This document shows, piece after piece, positions 12,291 to 22,530 of a stretch of 64,000 nucleotides of DNA; position 1 is the first letter of the stretch; every line of letters begins with the position of its first letter. The notes beneath the pieces were generated by a model, which ran no database searches, was not told where the DNA came from, and worked only from the letters and a program-made list of their open reading frames with translations. Where the stretch lies: assembly GCF_033807715.1 (NCBI RefSeq), contig NC_084610.1, positions 4,237,269-4,301,268 on the forward strand. Reading direction: 5' to 3'. The stretch comes from Cololabis saira (lineage: Eukaryota; Chordata; Actinopteri; Beloniformes; Belonidae). Made by a program: the position numbers and the translations under genes.

Positions 12291-12337
12291 CACTGGGCGC
12301 TACTGGCCTTCTGGACTGGTCCTGCAGAAGCCGGTAC
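12291..12337. repeat. 47-bp repeat unit, left copy
   Basis: The unit CACTGGGCGCTACTGGCC..AAGCCGGTAC recurs at 12867-12913 with about five changes. A third unit starts at 12914. The array is split by a LINE tail and a hAT-like element. Confidence 0.75.
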
Positions 12338-12338
12338 C

Positions 12339-12431
12339 AATGAATGAATGAATGAATGAATTTTTATTTTGGCTTGTACAGAACAAGATGAAAAGGAAGA
12401 AAAAAACAACATTTCTTCTTCTTCTTTCTAC
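12339..12431 (-). mobile_element. 3' end of a LINE or SINE with (ATTC)n tail, minus strand
   Basis: Read on the minus strand the segment ends with an AAAATAAAA-type 3' region followed by about five ATTC units (12339-12361). A short tandem tail of this kind is typical of L2/CR1-like non-LTR elements and their SINEs. No coding part remains. Confidence 0.45.
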
Positions 12432-12439
12432 CACTGGGG

Positions 12440-12866
12440 CAAAAACACCAAAAAAAAATATGTCTGGAGCCGCAAAAAATTAAAAGTCTTGTATCAGCCT
12501 TAGAATGAAGACAACACGTGCTGCATGAATCTATATTAGTTAGAACTGGGGGAAGATTTATTTTTTCATTATGCACTTCGAGAAAAAAGTCGAAATGTCG
12601 AGAAAAAAGTTGAAATGTCAAGATTAATGTTGAAGTACAATCTCGAGAAAAAAGATGCAATTTCCCGAAAAAAGTCGAAATGTCGAGATTAAAAAAGGAA
12701 AAAGGAAGAAAAAAAGAGAAAAAAGAAAAAAAAAAAAGAAAAAGAAAAAAAGGAAAAAAAAAAAAAGGAAAAATAAGGTCAAACATTTTTTTAAAAGCTC
12801 CAGGAGCCACTAAGGCGGCGCTAAAGAGCCGCATGGAGCTTTAGAGCCGCGGGTTGCCGATCCCTG
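12440..12866. mobile_element. AAAAAAGTCGAAATGTC-type hAT-like element, copy A, lacking its left end
   Basis: It aligns with the copies at 13986, 33541, 46214 and 52468 from the TATGTCTGGAGCCGC block to the right end GGGTTGCCGATCCCTG. The left inverted repeat is missing, yet the octamer CACTGGGG flanks it exactly (12432-12439 and 12867-12874). It contains a few 20-bp units and an A/G-rich tract at 12685-12775. Confidence 0.75.
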
Positions 12867-12960
12867 CACTGGGGGCTACTAGCCTTCTGGACCCGTCCTG
12901 CAGAAGCCGGTACCACTGGGGGCTTCTGCACAACATTTAGGTGGGTGGTATCGTTAATCA
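12867..12960. repeat. 47-bp repeat unit, right copy plus start of a third
   Basis: See the left unit at 12291-12337. The tandem restart CACTGGGGGCT at 12914 shows that this was an array before the insertions. Confidence 0.65.
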
Positions 12961-13021
12961 CAAACGCACAAATAACAGGAGCCAAGATGTCCAACACAAG
13001 ATCTCACCAATATGATATGTA

Positions 13022-13465
13022 TTACCACTAGTGTTGTTTCTGTCAGCCTGTTTCAATTCCAGTTTTAGTCTAGTCTTTGGGTCAAGCTATCATTTTAGTT
13101 TTTATTAGTTTTAGTCACGTTCATTCTCCTTCTAGTCGTGTCAAGTTTCAGTTGACTAAAAGTCTGAGCATTTTTGTCTGAATTGTCCAGGACCATTTTA
13201 GTCAAAGATTGTATTTAGCCAAAGGTGTGGTTTCACGCATGGGAGGCCAACCTCTGTAAATCGCTCCTGTTGTTACGTAACGACGGGAGCAGAATCTTAT
13301 TGGCTCGTAGATCCACATCACACTGGACGGCTCATCCGGGCGGCTGTACAGACACTGCACAATTTGGTTCTTTCCTCCTTCTCTGAGTTGGCAGGCTGAG
13401 GGGAGACCACTTTATATATGTTAAAGCAAGAGAAAACCTGTTTTTCATAATAGGTCCCCTTTAAA
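13022..13465. repeat. Two adjacent dispersed-repeat fragments
   Basis: 13022-13235 is built of TTTTAGTC-type repeats known to me from fish hAT-like elements. 13236-13465 contains a CGTAACGACG..TGTACAGAC segment and ends CATAATAGGTCCCCTTT, a tail I recognise from abundant fish repeats. Names and ends are uncertain. Confidence 0.45.
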
Positions 13466-13599
13466 TAATGGGGATGAGACTTAGAGTCTGAGACCAAGGT
13501 TCTCGTACAGAAACGGCTGAAACAACCTCTCAGCGTCTGGAGTGCTGCCTCAAGTGGAGTGTTTCAGGATCTCAGGATCCTGTGCAGGTGAGAAAAAAG

Positions 13600-13975
13600 T
13601 GGAGAGGAAGACTGACAGATGGGCTGTTGCAGCATCTGCAGTATTTAGTGGGGGAGATGAAACACGAGACTCCATTTACGGGTCGATCTATACATACAAA
13701 AGAACAAGATCATGAATACAAGCAGCTGAAATGAGTGTTTCGTCTACAGGGTGGCTGGACATCCCTCAGAAGCAGAGCCAGAAGTTCACTCCTCCAGGAG
13801 AGTGGAGAGGATCCAACGAGGGAGATGTTACGTGTTACGTCTACATGGGAGAAGGCCCTGGCGTAGAGCCAGGAGACGCTGGGGAGAACGCCTCAGTATC
13901 TCCTCCTGGAGAGGGGAGATCTCAAGAGCACCGGTCTGCAGGTTGTGTCCAGAGTGGAACCATGTGACCTCCCAA
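13600..13975 (+). pseudogene. LINE reverse-transcriptase C-terminal relic
   Basis: Translated with one frameshift near 13745, the segment keeps the residues AAEMS (about 13723-13737), then RVAGHPS, then GRRPWRRARRRWGERLS at about 13850-13905. This resembles the C-terminal part of fish non-LTR polymerases, which carry an AAEMSFLRRV-like stretch and a GRRPRGRPRTRW-like basic stretch. No catalytic core is present. It continues in spirit at 18785-18930, which holds the same family's last codons. Family resemblance is from memory; the motif spacing is seen in the sequence. Confidence 0.65.
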
Positions 13976-14162
13976 GTGGTTAGGGCAGGAGCCGACAACC
14001 CAAAATGTTTTAGAGCCATATTGGACCAAAAACACAAAAAACAAATATGTCTGGAGCCGCAAAAAATGAAAAGTCTTGTATAAGCCTTAGAATAAAGGCA
14101 ACACATGCTGCATATATCTATATTAGTTATAACTGGGGGAGATTTATTTTTCATGATGCACT

Positions 14163-14635
14163 TCGAGAAAAAATTCGAAATGTCGAGAAAAAAGTCAAAA
14201 TTTTGAGGAAAAGTCGAAATGTCACGATTAATGTTTAAGTACAATCTTGAAAAAGAAGTCGAAATGTCGAGAAAAAAGTCGAAATGTCAAGAAAAAAGTC
14301 GAAATGTTGAGAAAAAAGTCGAAATGTCAAGAAAAAAGTCAAGATGTCGAGGAAAAAGTCGAAATGTGGAGAAAAAAGTCGAAATGTCAAGAAAAAAGTC
14401 GAAATGTTGAGAAAATAGTCGAAATGTCAAGAAAAAAGTCGAAATGTCGTGAAAAAAGTCGAAATGTGGAGAAAAAAGTCGAAATGTGGAGAAAAAAGTC
14501 AAAATTGAGAAAAATTTGAAATGTCGAGATTAATGTTGAAGTACAATCTCGATAAAAAAGTCAAATTGTCGAGAAAAAATTTGAAATGTCGAGGAAAAAG
14601 TCAAAATTTCGAGAAAAAAGTAGAAATATCGAGAT
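14163..14635. repeat. 20-bp minisatellite inside copy B
   Basis: The unit is GAGAAAAAAGTCGAAATGTC with frequent G/A and T/C changes in the last five bases. It opens chance frames on both strands, which are not genes. Confidence 0.9.
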
Positions 14636-14639
14636 TACG

Positions 14640-14790
14640 GTAAAAAGGAGGAAAAAAGAGAAAAAAAGGAAAAAAAGAAGAAAAAAAGAAGCAAAAAAGA
14701 AAAAAGAAAAAAAAGAAGAATAAAAAGAAAAAAAGAAGAAAAAAAGGAAAAGAAGAAGAAAAAAAGGAAAAAAAATAAATAAATCAAACG
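14640..14790. repeat. A/G-only tract
   Basis: GAAAAAA-type purine run next to the minisatellite. The same tract sits at the same place in copies A and D. Confidence 0.85.
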
Positions 14791-14886
14791 TCAAACATTT
14801 TTGAAAAAGCTCCAGGAGCCACTAGGGCGGCGCTAAAGAGCAGCATGCGGCTCTAGAGCTGCGGGTTGCCGACTCCTGGGTTAGGG

Positions 14887-17627
14887 TTAGGTGTTGGGGA
14901 ACGGCTTGGAACCCAAAACTGTTCGCTCCACAAGCTCAAAGAGTAAACACACAGATTTGAAACATTTCTTAGGATGCGCAAATTGCAATTTCGGCCCAGA
15001 AAGAATCAGACGACGAAACGTTTGGTTCTTCTGGTCTTCTAACACCTTTTGCAAAAGTAAAAAAAAAAAAAATGGAAACGCTGAAAACATTACTGGACAG
15101 ATGGATTGATCTGTTTGAACGTGAACCAAAACAAACTTATCCAAAACGAAAAAGTAAATAAAAAAGAGAGTTATACAAGTCTGCTGTTCCTTCTATGATT
15201 TTTACACTTGATACACCGCAGTTTCGCCTCACTCGCCCTGCTCGCCTCACTTTCCTGACTTTCTCTACCTTTGCTTCCCCTTTTTTTTTTCCTTTCTGGA
15301 TTTTTTTCCACCTTGCCCCCCTCCTCACCCGCTCTCCCTCCTCTAACTGACGGGGAGTGAATCTACCTATCCAGGCAGCGCTGCTGGAGGGGTCCCCCAG
15401 GGCTGGAGTCCTTTGCTTCGGGCTGTTTGATGTTGAGCCGGCACGGATGAACCTCAGCCCCCGCCCAGAGTTCGCTCCCCATCATCAAACACCTCAGCTG
15501 GGTGCTAGGCCAAGGCTGTGGCCCTAATCAAACGCAGCGTCTCCGCGGACCCCTCGCACCCTCTAAATGGGAGAAAAAGACTAATTATCGAGGCAACCTT
15601 CAGAACCACTCAGCGGCTTCCAACATTGATACAAACTCCTGCTTCTGAGCATTTGGATTAGGTGTGTGTGACTGGAGCGGGAGGATTGCAAGCGGAGAGG
15701 AAACCTGCGAAAAGTTTAGTTCTGATAACTTTAGCAGCTTCTCAGTGTTTGAGCTGTAAAATTGGAAGATTGGTGGGTTAAAGCATCTTCTGTTATATAT
15801 GTGATATAAAGTTTATTTCACAATAATGAGGGTTTTATAAGAGTGAGACTTGAAGAAAAAAACACCTAGAGGAGAAAAGCAGCGAGGGGCTGATCCCGTC
15901 CTTGGAGAAAAGGCGAGCGCTCGATTTTCTGTTTGCTGCCATTTGTCTTGTGCTGCTAAGAGAGATCAACAGTCCTCGGCACACAGATCAATATTCTCTT
16001 AACCTGCACCTAATCTGGCGAGAGTTTCCTCCAATTTCACCTTCCCTGCCGCCGCCTCCTCCTCCTCCTCCTCCTCCTCCTCGCCCGCTTACCCTCCACT
16101 TTTATTTCCCCCTCTCCTCTCGATTTCAGCAATCATTTTCAGGTGACAGCCATTTTTCATGCTCCTGGTCCGAGCAGGTGACAAAGAAGAGAATGATGTT
16201 TCCTGATGCAAACAGAGAGAGTGTGTGTGTGTGTGTGTGTGTAGACGGTGATGGATACGATGTGTTGCTGGGATGGGGAAGCTGCCGTCAGGGCCCCCTG
16301 ACGCCGCAGAGATAGACTAGCTGCCTAATCGGCTGCATGACATCGCAAATTCAGCTTCTGTCCTCCAGCCTCCCTCCTCCCTCCTCCCTCCCTCCCTCCT
16401 TTGAGCCTCCCGTCTCCTCTTCCAGCGCCTCACCCTTTATCTCCTTCGCATCTCGGAAACTCCCACTGCTCTGCTCAAGCTGTCGTCAGAGTCGTCCCGT
16501 CGACTGAATTGAGTGCTGTCACAGTCCCGGCTACGAGAAGTGTGTAGATGTTTGTACTCGTACTTTTATTATCTGCATATTTGAGAGGAGTTGTTTTTTA
16601 TTATTTAGAAACACTGTTTAACCTCTCCAGAATAGTTTGATGAATTGTTTGGACAAGCTTTCAGATTGTTTGCCGAGGCCGATGTTTGAGTGAGATCTGC
16701 ATCATTTTCCTTTCAAGAGTGTTTTTCAACAGTGATTTTTCAGATATCAATATATTTCTTAAACAGAAATTTTTTCATGAATTTTGTTTTACATTTCTAC
16801 TATACATAACATGTTTAAAAGAAAGAACTGAACAAAGTACACAAGTTGTCTCCGCCCGACCCTGGTGAGTGCAACAATGGGCGGGACCAGCGAGCTGACC
16901 TTATTTCAGCTCACGGTGCTGACTAACATGACCTTCATTCTGATACAGTCTTTCCATCTTAAATTCAGATGTTTCGTCCCCAAAACAACGTCTGAAACGA
17001 GTTCCTTCACACCTGAGGTCCCCAGGGTCTCGTCAAAGCTGGAACCGGCAGATGTTAGTGAGTCTGAAAGGGTCCAGGGGTAGCGGCCCCAACTTCCCCC
17101 TAAACTCTTCATCAATAGATGAAACGATCACGCTAGTCCCTTTTCTTTTCACCATCCTCCTTTTACACCCTGGCAACCCCTTGTGACGAGTTGAATCACC
17201 AACAGTTTCATAACACCTTTGCATTTCTGACATTTAATGAGGATTTCCAACCTGTGGTGAGATAACTTTATCTGGAGATGTTCTAACTTTATCTGGAGAA
17301 GTTCTCCCTGATCCCAGGTTCACCACAACGTCTGGGACACTCAGGGTTTAGGTTTCGTCTATAACGTTATGGTTGACTAGTTCTAGTTTAGGAAGAGATG
17401 TCAATATTTACACCGATTGTGGCAGTTTAAATGCTTCTTATGCAAGTAGACAGGAAACAGTCACAGGTAGTGGATGACTACGTGGTTCAGGTGTTTCAGG
17501 TCTGCAATTAAATTACATGCAATGAAAATCCACATTGGGAACCCAAGAACGCAGCCCCCCCATGGGTGATGACGTGGTTACCGCGCGTGCCTCCATGGGG
17601 AGGTCTTTCGACCTCGTCCAACTGTAA
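14887..17627. other. Mostly unique stretch with short microsatellites
   Basis: No gene is seen. It contains an A-run at 15060-15073, (CCT)n at 16055-16082, (GT)n at 16221-16242 and CCTCC-type repeats at 16371-16400. 16900-17060 is the relic repeat shared with 3745-3800. Confidence 0.55.
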
Positions 17628-17756
17628 TGGTGCTTTTCCACTAGTACCTACTCAGCGCGGCTCGTCCCGCCTCGTACCGGCTCCACCCGCTTTGTCCCCG
17701 TCTGTTTTTCCACAGCCAGGGGAGAAGTGGGCAGGTTGGGGTGAAGCTGCTGTGAC

Positions 17757-17893
17757 GAGTACGTCACAGCAGCTTCACTCGTACTCGAGTACGTCACAGC
17801 AGCTTCACTCGTACTCGAGTACGTCACAGCAGCTTCACTCGTACTCGAGTACGTCACAGCAGCTTCACTCGTACTCGAGTACGTCACAGCAGC
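17757..17893. repeat. 30-bp minisatellite, about 4.4 units
   Basis: The unit, about 30 bp, reads ACGTCACAGCAGCTTCACTC then GTACTCGAGT. The four full units at 17761-17880 are identical, which suggests recent expansion. Each unit junction forms the perfect palindrome GTACTCGAGTAC. The segment before the array (17742-17755) is an inverted partial unit. Confidence 0.93.
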
Positions 17894-17958
17894 GCAACCG
17901 CTTTGTTCGTATCGGCGCAGATGAGAAATGAGCTGGAGCCGCGAGCAGCTGAGGGTAA

Positions 17959-18442
17959 AGGCTGAGTTATGGTTCTGCGTCAAAACGACGCAGTGCCTAC
18001 GCCGTAGGGTACGCGTCGACGCAGACCACACGCCGTCACTGACGAAGTCACTGACGTCACCTCCCAAAAATTGTACGTGTCGAGGCGACACAGACCAAAC
18101 GCAGACCGAGAGGGCTGTGATTGGTTCGCTTGGTAGCAACGCATTTCTGGTTTCCGGTTTGAAGCAGTCGTGAACTTTCAGCGCTCTTTTCTTCGTGTAT
18201 GTGTGATTTTTTTGTTTAGTTTTTTTGCACAACAGTTGTCCTTATCTCTTTGATTCACTGTGACCGGAAAAAGTCGGATAAACCATTCAGGAAAAGGTCG
18301 CTAATTAGCGGTTGCGGGGGGTACTGCACCGTGGAGAAATGGAGTGACGGAGAAGTCAGAAGGGTTCACGACGGCGTCACGGCGTCACAGCGACGGCGTC
18401 ACGGCGACGGCGTCGATTTGACGCAGAACCTTAACTCAAGCT
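17959..18442. mobile_element. Harbinger-type MITE nested in the element at 17628-18773
   Basis: The left end AGGCTGAGTTATGGTTCTGC is matched by the right end GACGCAGAACC..AACTCAAGCT. TAA flanks both sides (17956-17958 and 18443-18445). The interior is rich in GGCGTCACGGCGAC-type repeats. The ends match the small MITEs at 20607, 40679 and 44352. Confidence 0.82.
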
Positions 18443-18784
18443 TAAAACAGAGCTCCTGGCGTCTACATCCCTTTTTTAATTCTCTCGTCAGCCACCAGGT
18501 TTATGAACATCTGCACCTCAGAGTTGGATCACCAAACAGACGTTTGTGCTGATTCAAACGTCTGACGGCCCCGCCCCCCGACCAATCAGTGGCCTGTAAT
18601 GTGATAACGTCAGATCCAGAGCCGACTCAGCACGCTTAGAACCTCGGCAGAAAAGATACAGAAAAAGTATCTACTTGGCACGGCTCCACCCACCTCGGCC
18701 CGTAGTGGAAAAGTGCAAGACGGGGACGTGGCGGGTAGAAGCGCGCTGAGTAGGTACTAGTGGAAAAGGGCCATAAGAGAGCCC

Positions 18785-18932
18785 AAAGGTGGACCTAAAA
18801 CACTGGAGAGATTATCTCAGCTGGCCTGGGAATGCCTTGGCATTCCTGAAAGAGCTGGAGTTGCTGCTCTCACCTCCTCTGCTTAGGGTGTCACTCTGGA
18901 ATGAGGGCTAGCTAAAGGATGGATAGATGGAT
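18785..18932 (+). pseudogene. LINE 3' end relic
   Basis: The segment reads CTGGAGAGATTATCTCAGCTGG in near-codon register, giving W-R-x-Y-x-S-Q-L-A-W-E-C-L-G-I-P. This is the C-terminal tail I know from the same fish LINE as 13600-13975. A GGATGGATAGATGG tail follows at 18917-18930. Confidence 0.6.
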
Positions 18933-20237
18933 CAGAGATGTACGTGAGCACATCTCCCCGGAAAGCAAGTTTGAACTGACGTAAGCCGGTGTCTGCAGCC
19001 TCACCTCCTCTTAATCCACCCAAGTCCTGACTAAGCACATTTCCCAGCCTATTTCTTTCACCCTGGATTCTCGTCGGGGTTTCTCCTGCTTCAACTTTGC
19101 TGCTTTGTCATCAAACAAGATAGGCTGGGATAGTAAAAGCATATCTACGCATATCTAAGCATTTTCTCTCCGCCTGGGGAAGTTGCAGCCCTGGACATCC
19201 TCTCCTTCCCCTCAGCAACATGGGGAGTGATTGGCAGGGCCCGGGAACAAAGACGTCCTTTCACGGCCGCGGCCCGGAGTGGAGGGCTTCTTCCACCGCC
19301 GTACGTCAGCCGCCCGGACACACAAAGCTGGCCAGTGTACGCCGCCTGTACTCCGAGGCCACCGCCACCCGCAGACACAGTAACAGGAAGACAGCGGCTT
19401 CAGTTACCGAGCGGGCGCTCACACGAAAACAAAGATGCGAACAAGAAAACGTCCTCCACAAAAACACCCACATCAAGAGCGCATACGTCTCAAAACAGAC
19501 GCACACTGTGCAGCATGTGTAGGTATGCGAGCGGCGAACGTATACACGCAGAAATGAACACACGTGTGCACAATAGGCGCTTTCTTTGACTGGCTGGAAT
19601 AACAACCGGAGCCAGTCCTGATCCTGGTATACTTTTCCCCACATGATCCAGACACGCGCTGCACTCAGGATTATGTCACGAATGAGATGTTTACAAGTCT
19701 GAGAGAGCGTGTGACGGAACCAGCCGGTTACGTGTCACTTCAATCTCTGCCAAAACCCTCCCAGAACCAGCCCAGGTCTTCACAATAATTGATTTTGAGC
19801 AGGTGAAGAGGAAACACTGGCTTTTTTGTTGTCGTTGGTCGTTTTATTTCTCATAAAAACTCGGAAATCTGTGATCTACAATTTCAGTTTCAGAACTGAA
19901 TCTGAGCAGTTTTGATCGTTTTCTGGCCTAAAACCAAATTGAAATTATGAAAAAAGTGTAAAAAAAAAAATGTTTTAAAATGGGGATCAATCGGGCCGAG
20001 GTTATTTTCACCTACCAAGCGACTACTTGAGCAAGTGTGGATGTGACTCCTGATGTGGTGACGTTCATGAAGCGCTCGGGAAACATCCGTCCTCCCTTTT
20101 ACTTCTAAATCTATTTTGTCAACAATAAGAGAAATAAAAAATAGCTCAATGACGACAACAACTTAGCAAAGTGACTTGTGGCTCGCTAAGAGAGACGTGA
20201 TCCCGTTTCAAGCTTGTTTCAAGTACGAGAACGTCAC
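18933..20237. other. Unique non-coding stretch
   Basis: GC-richer around 19200-19640 with overlapping chance frames on both strands, none with a known domain. No repeat was recognised. Confidence 0.5.
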
Positions 20238-20240
20238 TTA

Positions 20241-21093
20241 CCCTGCGTTCACACTGAAAGCGTCACGGGCGTCATAGGCAGTGGGCTGCCATTCGTTTTC
20301 TATGAAAACGCTGTGCGCTGTGAAAATAGCTGTGCACTAACAAACTTATTTTATCAGGAATTAATATATTTCATCCAGCAAACTGACATTTTTGCTGATT
20401 TGACTGCCATTTTTACCTGAACTGCTCATGTGAAACACGTATCTGATGGTTGAGGAGCTGGATGGTCCCAACGATTTTATTTGCTACATTGATCCTACGC
20501 AAAATAATTAATAACTGTGCTTATTAATCACAAAACACATTTTGAACATCATGACCAAATCCGCTCTGACCCGGTGTGTGTGATCACCACAGACAGACTG
20601 CAGTTTAGCCTGATTTATGGTTCTGAGTTAAATTGACGGCGTAGCCGACGGCGTAGGGTTTCGCGGCGACGCACACTGTACGGTGTGCGTCGCCGCGAAA
20701 CCTACGCCGTAGGCTCTGCGTTGGTGTAACGCTGAACCATAAATCAGCCTTGAAGGCTGATTTATGGTTCAGCGGGAGCAAGGGCTCGCTGGCGGTTGAT
20801 GTTGATCCGCGGACCAAACTTGTTAAGGAGCATCAAACTCACTCTTATCTACGCAGAAATTACGCTAAAATATAAAGAAGGCGCAAAGTGTGATCCATGT
20901 AAGTAGGAAACTGAAGATGTGCGCGCTATATGTGTAGGCTATATATACTGTTCCCTCCACTTCTGCAGCGCAGCTTTAGCCCTGCCCCCTGCAGCCGTCG
21001 ACAGTGATGCAGCTTTCACTTTCAGTGTGAACGCACCAAGCAGCGAGATGCTGGCGTCAGGCAATTTTTGACGCTTTCAGTGTGAACGCAGGG
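20241..21093. mobile_element. PIF-Harbinger-type element with TTA target duplication
   Basis: The ends are inverted: CCCTGCGTTCACACTGAAAG at the left and CTTTCAGTGTGAACGCAGGG at the right, 20 of 20 matching. TTA flanks both sides (20238-20240 and 21094-21096). There is no transposase frame. A second Harbinger MITE lies inside at 20607-20773. Confidence 0.92.
20607..20773. mobile_element. Nested Harbinger MITE plus an inverted partial copy of its own end
   Basis: 20607-20750 carries the AGCCTGATTTATGG / CCATAAATCAGCCT ends of the family at 17959. Its centre is a GC-rich hairpin: GTTTCGCGGCGACGCACAC pairs perfectly across a short loop with GTGTGCGTCGCCGCGAAAC. After TGA (20751-20753) the right terminal 20 bases are repeated in inverse, giving a second hairpin with 20-bp arms. 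Confidence 0.82.
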
Positions 21094-21096
21094 TTA

Positions 21097-22528
21097 CGTG
21101 TTTGTTAATTGTTATTTGAAGTCTTTGAATGGAACAAGCGCATCAGAGACAGTATTTCTGCTACTGGTTCAGTGCTGGAGGACAACGATGGTCAGCAAGT
21201 GGTGTCCACACGTCTCTGAAAACTGGAGCAAATTCAAATGAAAGAAGAAGAAATACATTCTTGCATTAAAACATCTTAAAAGTACCTTCTGTTACGCAGC
21301 AATGATCGTAAAATCAAAGCCGTGGCCTACAACTCTGAGCTTTTCCTGCTGTTACTGTTTCTCGAAGGAAAAGATAAGTGGTACTTACTATTGGACACTA
21401 GTTTTTTTTCTTCTTTTTGGCTTCATTTTTGTGAATAAATAATGTCATGGTTGCGATCGTCGGCGTGGTTCAGCGGCGCCGGCCAGAGGAGCCGGTTCCC
21501 CAGTGAAGCCACATTCCTGGTTGGTCTGGACCTAGATCGACTAACCAGACCCCTGACCAGCGGCTGGCGAGCCACCTTCGTCCAGATCCGGTTGTTAACG
21601 CGAGGGCGAGCCAAAAACCCCCTCAATTATTTTTCGCATCAGTGATGTAATTTCTAAAATTTCCCTCTTTTATTCCTCCTTTAGCTGAACAGCACAGGTG
21701 AGTATCCGGGAACGAAAGCACAGATGGCCAAATCATCCCTCTGGCACACGGCTCTCTAGCTCTTCATGCCACTGTGACAACATGAGTCCCACATTTCAGC
21801 ATTCGCACGGTTTAAACCCCACTGAATAGATGCTACTGTACTGTCGAGGAGCGGGCCCGCATCCCAGTTGGCAAGATGACTATTCCAGACTGGGAACGAC
21901 GGTTTAGGAGAATACAAATGAAAGCAGCAGCAGAGAAAAGAGCTCGTCTCTGTCAAGCCAAGCATCTGCTAAGCATTTTAATGGGGATCAATGGAAGGGC
22001 AGGGATGGGAGATCGAGGGGTTGATTGGCTGGCCGGCCCGGCGTTCACACAGCCGCTGCTCTCCCGCCGCCTGCACGGCTGTTTACAGCCAACACAAGCT
22101 GCTGCTACCTGCAGCCATGGAGGGGAATATCTGGGCTCTGAGAGGATTCATGCTTACAGATGCATGCCCACGCAGGCATGAGAAAAGGTTGTACTTCCTG
22201 CTTTAATCTAATTTTTTCCTATGTTATATTTCCTATATGTGAAAAAAAGAAAATCACGGTGCCATTACTTAACAAAAATGAAGAGAGATTAAATGGGCAA
22301 TACCAAGAACCTTGCTGCAGAAGGATTTGAGAGAGCAGGATGCAGCCAGGTACTGCAGATCATCAGCAGGTCTGCAGGATTCAGGTGGTTGTGTTGAAAC
22401 AATGCCAAGAGGGAAAAACATAAGCAATCATCTTAGAAGAGCAATTATTGCTGTGCATCAATGCAGAAATGGTTAAAGAAGCATTTCCAAACACTTTGGA
22501 GTCCAGAAGCTGACAGAATGAAAGCTAA
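21097..22528. other. Unique non-coding stretch
   Basis: The segment 21440-21620 is GC-rich with open frames on both strands but no recognised domain. Nothing else stands out. Confidence 0.5.
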
Positions 22529-22530
22529 TA

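Larger units (their letters stand above)
13986..14878. mobile_element. AAAAAAGTCGAAATGTC-type hAT-like element, copy B
   Basis: The ends are inverted (CAGGAGCCGACAACCC and GGGTTGCCGACTCCTG) and the octamer GGTTAGGG flanks both sides (13978-13985 and 14879-14886). Order inside: GGAGCCGC head, then about 22 units of a 20-bp repeat, then an A/G tract, then a GCCACTAGGGCGGCGC tail. It has no transposase. The 8-bp duplication supports hAT. Confidence 0.88.
17628..18773. mobile_element. PIF-Harbinger-type element with TAA target duplication
   Basis: The ends are long inverted repeats: TGGTGCTTTTCCACTAGTAC at the left and the complement of TGGCCCTTTTCCACTAGTAC at the right, continuing through CTACTCAGCGCG. 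TAA flanks both sides (17625-17627 and 18774-18776), the signature of PIF-Harbinger. No transposase frame remains. It carries a 30-bp minisatellite and a second Harbinger MITE inside. Confidence 0.88.

Noticed and set aside
14219..14519. Repetitive coiled-coil-like frames (Arg-Asn-Val-Glu-Lys-Lys)
   Set aside because: They are translations of the 20-bp minisatellite; there is no start or stop conservation and similar frames occur on the opposite strand.
17757..17893. Regular 30-bp repeats resembling a CRISPR array
   Set aside because: The units are contiguous with no spacers, in a eukaryotic transposon.
19220..19644. Overlapping frames of 100-120 codons on both strands
   Set aside because: There is no homology I recognise, and the symmetric openness on both strands suggests composition only.
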